Below, piece after piece: positions 23,019 through 24,734 of a stretch of 24,734 bases of DNA; the stretch's first letter is position 1; each line of letters starts with the position of its first letter. The DNA is taken from assembly GCA_052388455.1 (NCBI GenBank), contig JBQTIA010000045.1:1-24734 (forward strand), read 5' to 3'. Under the pieces are notes generated by a model that did not search any database, had not been told where the DNA came from, and was given only the letters and a program-made list of their open reading frames with translations. Source of the DNA: CAZSNH01 sp052388455 (GTDB lineage: Bacteria; Pseudomonadota; Alphaproteobacteria; Rhizobiales; Hyphomicrobiaceae). A program made the position numbers and the translations under genes.

Positions 23019-24605
23019 GTGACGACGGGTCTCGAACTGCTGACCACCGCCGAGATGAGCGGCGCCGACCGGCTGGCCGTCGAGGCCGGTGTGGCGAGCC
23101 TGACACTGATGGAAAACGCCGGCCGCGCGGTGGCGGAGGAGGCGGCCTGCATGGTCCCCCGCGGCGGGCGCATCGCAGTGCTCTGCGGTCCCGGGAACAA
23201 CGGCGGGGACGGCTTCGTCGCCGCGCGCCACCTGAAGCGGGCGGGCTTCGACGTGCGCGTCTTCCTGCTCGGCGAGCGGGAGGTCCTCAAGGGCGATGCC
23301 GCCGAGATGGCGCGGCGCTGGGACGGAGCCATCCGACCGCCCCACGTCGCCGATCCGGGCAGCATGGACCTCGTCGTCGACGCCCTCTTCGGCGCCGGTC
23401 TCTCCCGCGCGGCCGAGGGCGAGGCCGCCTCCGCCATCGCAACGACGAACGACGCCGGCCGGCCTGTCCTCGCTGTCGATCTGCCGAGCGGCCTCGACGG
23501 CAACACCGGCGCTCCCTGCGGCGGCGGTCCGGTGATGCGAGCCGCGCGGACGGTGACCTTCTTCCGGCGCAAGCCCGCGCACCTGCTGCTGCCGGGACGC
23601 CTGCTCTGCGGCGAGGTGGTGGTCGCCGACATCGGCATTCCGGCGGCAATCCTCGCCAACGATCGCTTCGCCCGGCCTTCGGGGAAACGAGGCACCGCGA
23701 CCTCCGCCAACGGCCTGGCGCTCTGGCGCCCGGCTTATCCCTGGCCGCGCCTCGACGGCCACAAGTACGACCGCGGCCACGCCGTCGTCGTCTCCGGACC
23801 GGCCCACAGCACCGGGGCCGCCCGCCTTGGCGCGCGCGCGGCGCTCCGCATTGGCGCCGGCCTCGTCACCGTCGCGGGACCTCCGGCGGCGACCGCCATC
23901 AACGCCGCTCACCTAACGTCCGTCATGGTGCGGGCGCTGGGCGGCCCTTCGGCGCTGGCCGATCTGCTTTCCGACGAGCGACTTAACGCTGTCCTATACG
24001 GCCCGGGCGCCGGCGTCGGAGAGGAGACGGCCGCCGCAGTGGCGATGATCCTCCGGTCTCCAGCGGCTGTGGTGCTCGACGCGGATGCGCTGTCGTCGTG
24101 CGCCGGCGAACCGCCGGGCGGAGCGGCGCCCGTGGGCTTCGGGTTTACTCCCGCCCGCCGGTCCGCCGCGCTCGGGCGTGAGCACGTCTTCGACGCGATC
24201 AGGCGCCGTGCGGCCCCGGTGGTGCTGACGCCGCACGAGGGCGAGTTTAAGCGGCTCTTCCCCGAGTGCGCGGACGGCTCGAAGCTCGACCGCGCGCGCG
24301 CAGCGGCCTCGTCGAGCGGCGCGATCGTGGTGCTCAAGGGAGCCGACACGGTGATTGCGTCCCCCGACGGCCGCGCCGTCATCAACGACAACGCGCCGCC
24401 GTGGCTCGCCACCGCCGGCTCGGGAGACGTGCTGGCCGGGTTCATCACCGGGCTCCTGGCGCAGCGGATGCCGGCGTTCGAGGCCGCGTGTGCCGGCGTG
24501 TGGCTGCACGGCGAATGCGCTGCGCACTTCGGCCCCGGGCTCATCGCGGAGGATCTCTCCGAGTTGCTGCCGCGGGTGCTGCAGGCGAAACTGCGGCCAG
24601 AGTGA
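23019..24605 (+). CDS. nnr: Bifunctional NAD(P)HX epimerase / ADP-dependent dehydratase
   Basis: Metabolite-repair enzyme of 528 residues that restores damaged, hydrated NAD(P)H. The N-terminal half (about 10-220) is the YjeF_N epimerase domain, with MENAGRAVAE (31-40), the nucleotide loop CGPGNNGGDGFVAARHL (56-72) and VDLPSGLDGNTG (153-164). The C-terminal half (about 240-525) is the ribokinase-like dehydratase domain, with YGPGAGVG (327-334), LDADAL (353-358), LTPHEGEFKRL (403-413) and the catalytic TAGSGDVLAGFITGLL (465-480). The GTG at 23019 has GGAG about eleven bases upstream. It diverges from glnB across 284 bases. I recall this gene next to glnB-glnA in other Hyphomicrobiales. All key motifs are intact. 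Confidence 0.95.
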   Translation: MTTGLELLTTAEMSGADRLAVEAGVASLTLMENAGRAVAEEAACMVPRGGRIAVLCGPGNNGGDGFVAARHLKRAGFDVRVFLLGEREVLKGDAAEMARRWDGAIRPPHVADPGSMDLVVDALFGAGLSRAAEGEAASAIATTNDAGRPVLAVDLPSGLDGNTGAPCGGGPVMRAARTVTFFRRKPAHLLLPGRLLCGEVVVADIGIPAAILANDRFARPSGKRGTATSANGLALWRPAYPWPRLDGHKYDRGHAVVVSGPAHSTGAARLGARAALRIGAGLVTVAGPPAATAINAAHLTSVMVRALGGPSALADLLSDERLNAVLYGPGAGVGEETAAAVAMILRSPAAVVLDADALSSCAGEPPGGAAPVGFGFTPARRSAALGREHVFDAIRRRAAPVVLTPHEGEFKRLFPECADGSKLDRARAAASSSGAIVVLKGADTVIASPDGRAVINDNAPPWLATAGSGDVLAGFITGLLAQRMPAFEAACAGVWLHGECAAHFGPGLIAEDLSELLPRVLQAKLRPE

Positions 24606-24734
24606 ACATCAGCCGTCGGTTCCGACACGTTATCCCCGCGATTGTCGTGACGGACCAAGTCGAGGCAGCTGGTATCTCGGCGGGTTCTGGAGCAAGCAAC
24701 CGGTGACCGGGTAGGTTGGGTCGATCGAAGCGCG

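Noticed and set aside
24606..24734. Right-hand end of the window
   Set aside because: The last 129 bases show no gene start, hairpin or RNA gene that I can support.

Overview
The window is GC-rich DNA (about two thirds G+C by eye, with strongly G/C third codon positions). It looks like the chromosome of an alphaproteobacterium, most likely in the order Hyphomicrobiales. The support is two DUF2852-type small membrane proteins, a glnB-glnA pair beside a bifunctional NAD(P)HX repair gene, an Atm1-type exporter, and frequent GTG starts with GGAG-like ribosome sites. No rRNA, tRNA, CRISPR array, transposase, integrase or phage gene was found, so this appears to be ordinary chromosome. The species cannot be named from the sequence.

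Layout. Positions 1-97 may hold the end of an unidentified plus-strand gene, followed by a strong bidirectional terminator. From 198 to 8850 five minus-strand genes follow one another: a secreted kexin-like subtilase with an RTX (type I secretion) tail, a MeaB-type GTPase, a tryptophan-rich secreted DUF6600-like protein with a long disordered tail, a membrane M48 metallopeptidase and a LOG-family nucleotide hydrolase. A divergent AT-rich promoter region then leads to a plus-strand run from 9105 to 16428: a secreted Ig-like/coiled-coil/LysM protein, an Atm1-type ABC exporter, a histidinol-phosphate-aminotransferase-like enzyme, a TetR-type regulator and two tandem DUF2852-related membrane proteins. 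Proline iminopeptidase (minus) and a secreted C2-like protein (plus) diverge from about 17.4-17.7 kb. A secreted DUF4846 protein (minus) converges on the latter across a hairpin-rich gap. A 1.16-kb stretch without a convincing gene (19270-20433) precedes a small membrane protein. The window ends with glnA and glnB on the minus strand, diverging from the NAD(P)HX epimerase/dehydratase gene.

How the genes work together. The clearest functional unit is glnB-glnA: the PII sensor and type I glutamine synthetase, in one probable operon behind a good sigma-54 (-24/-12) promoter match, as expected for nitrogen control. The RTX protease, DUF6600, LysM, C2-like and DUF4846 proteins all carry export signals, so much of the window concerns the cell envelope or its exterior. 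No dedicated secretion machinery is encoded here.

I did not find a clear new multigene system. The items most worth a second look are the secreted C2-like protein, the tandem DUF2852 pair with a nearby palindrome and TetR gene, a duplicated motif inside the LysM protein, and the AT-rich palindrome in the long intergenic stretch.
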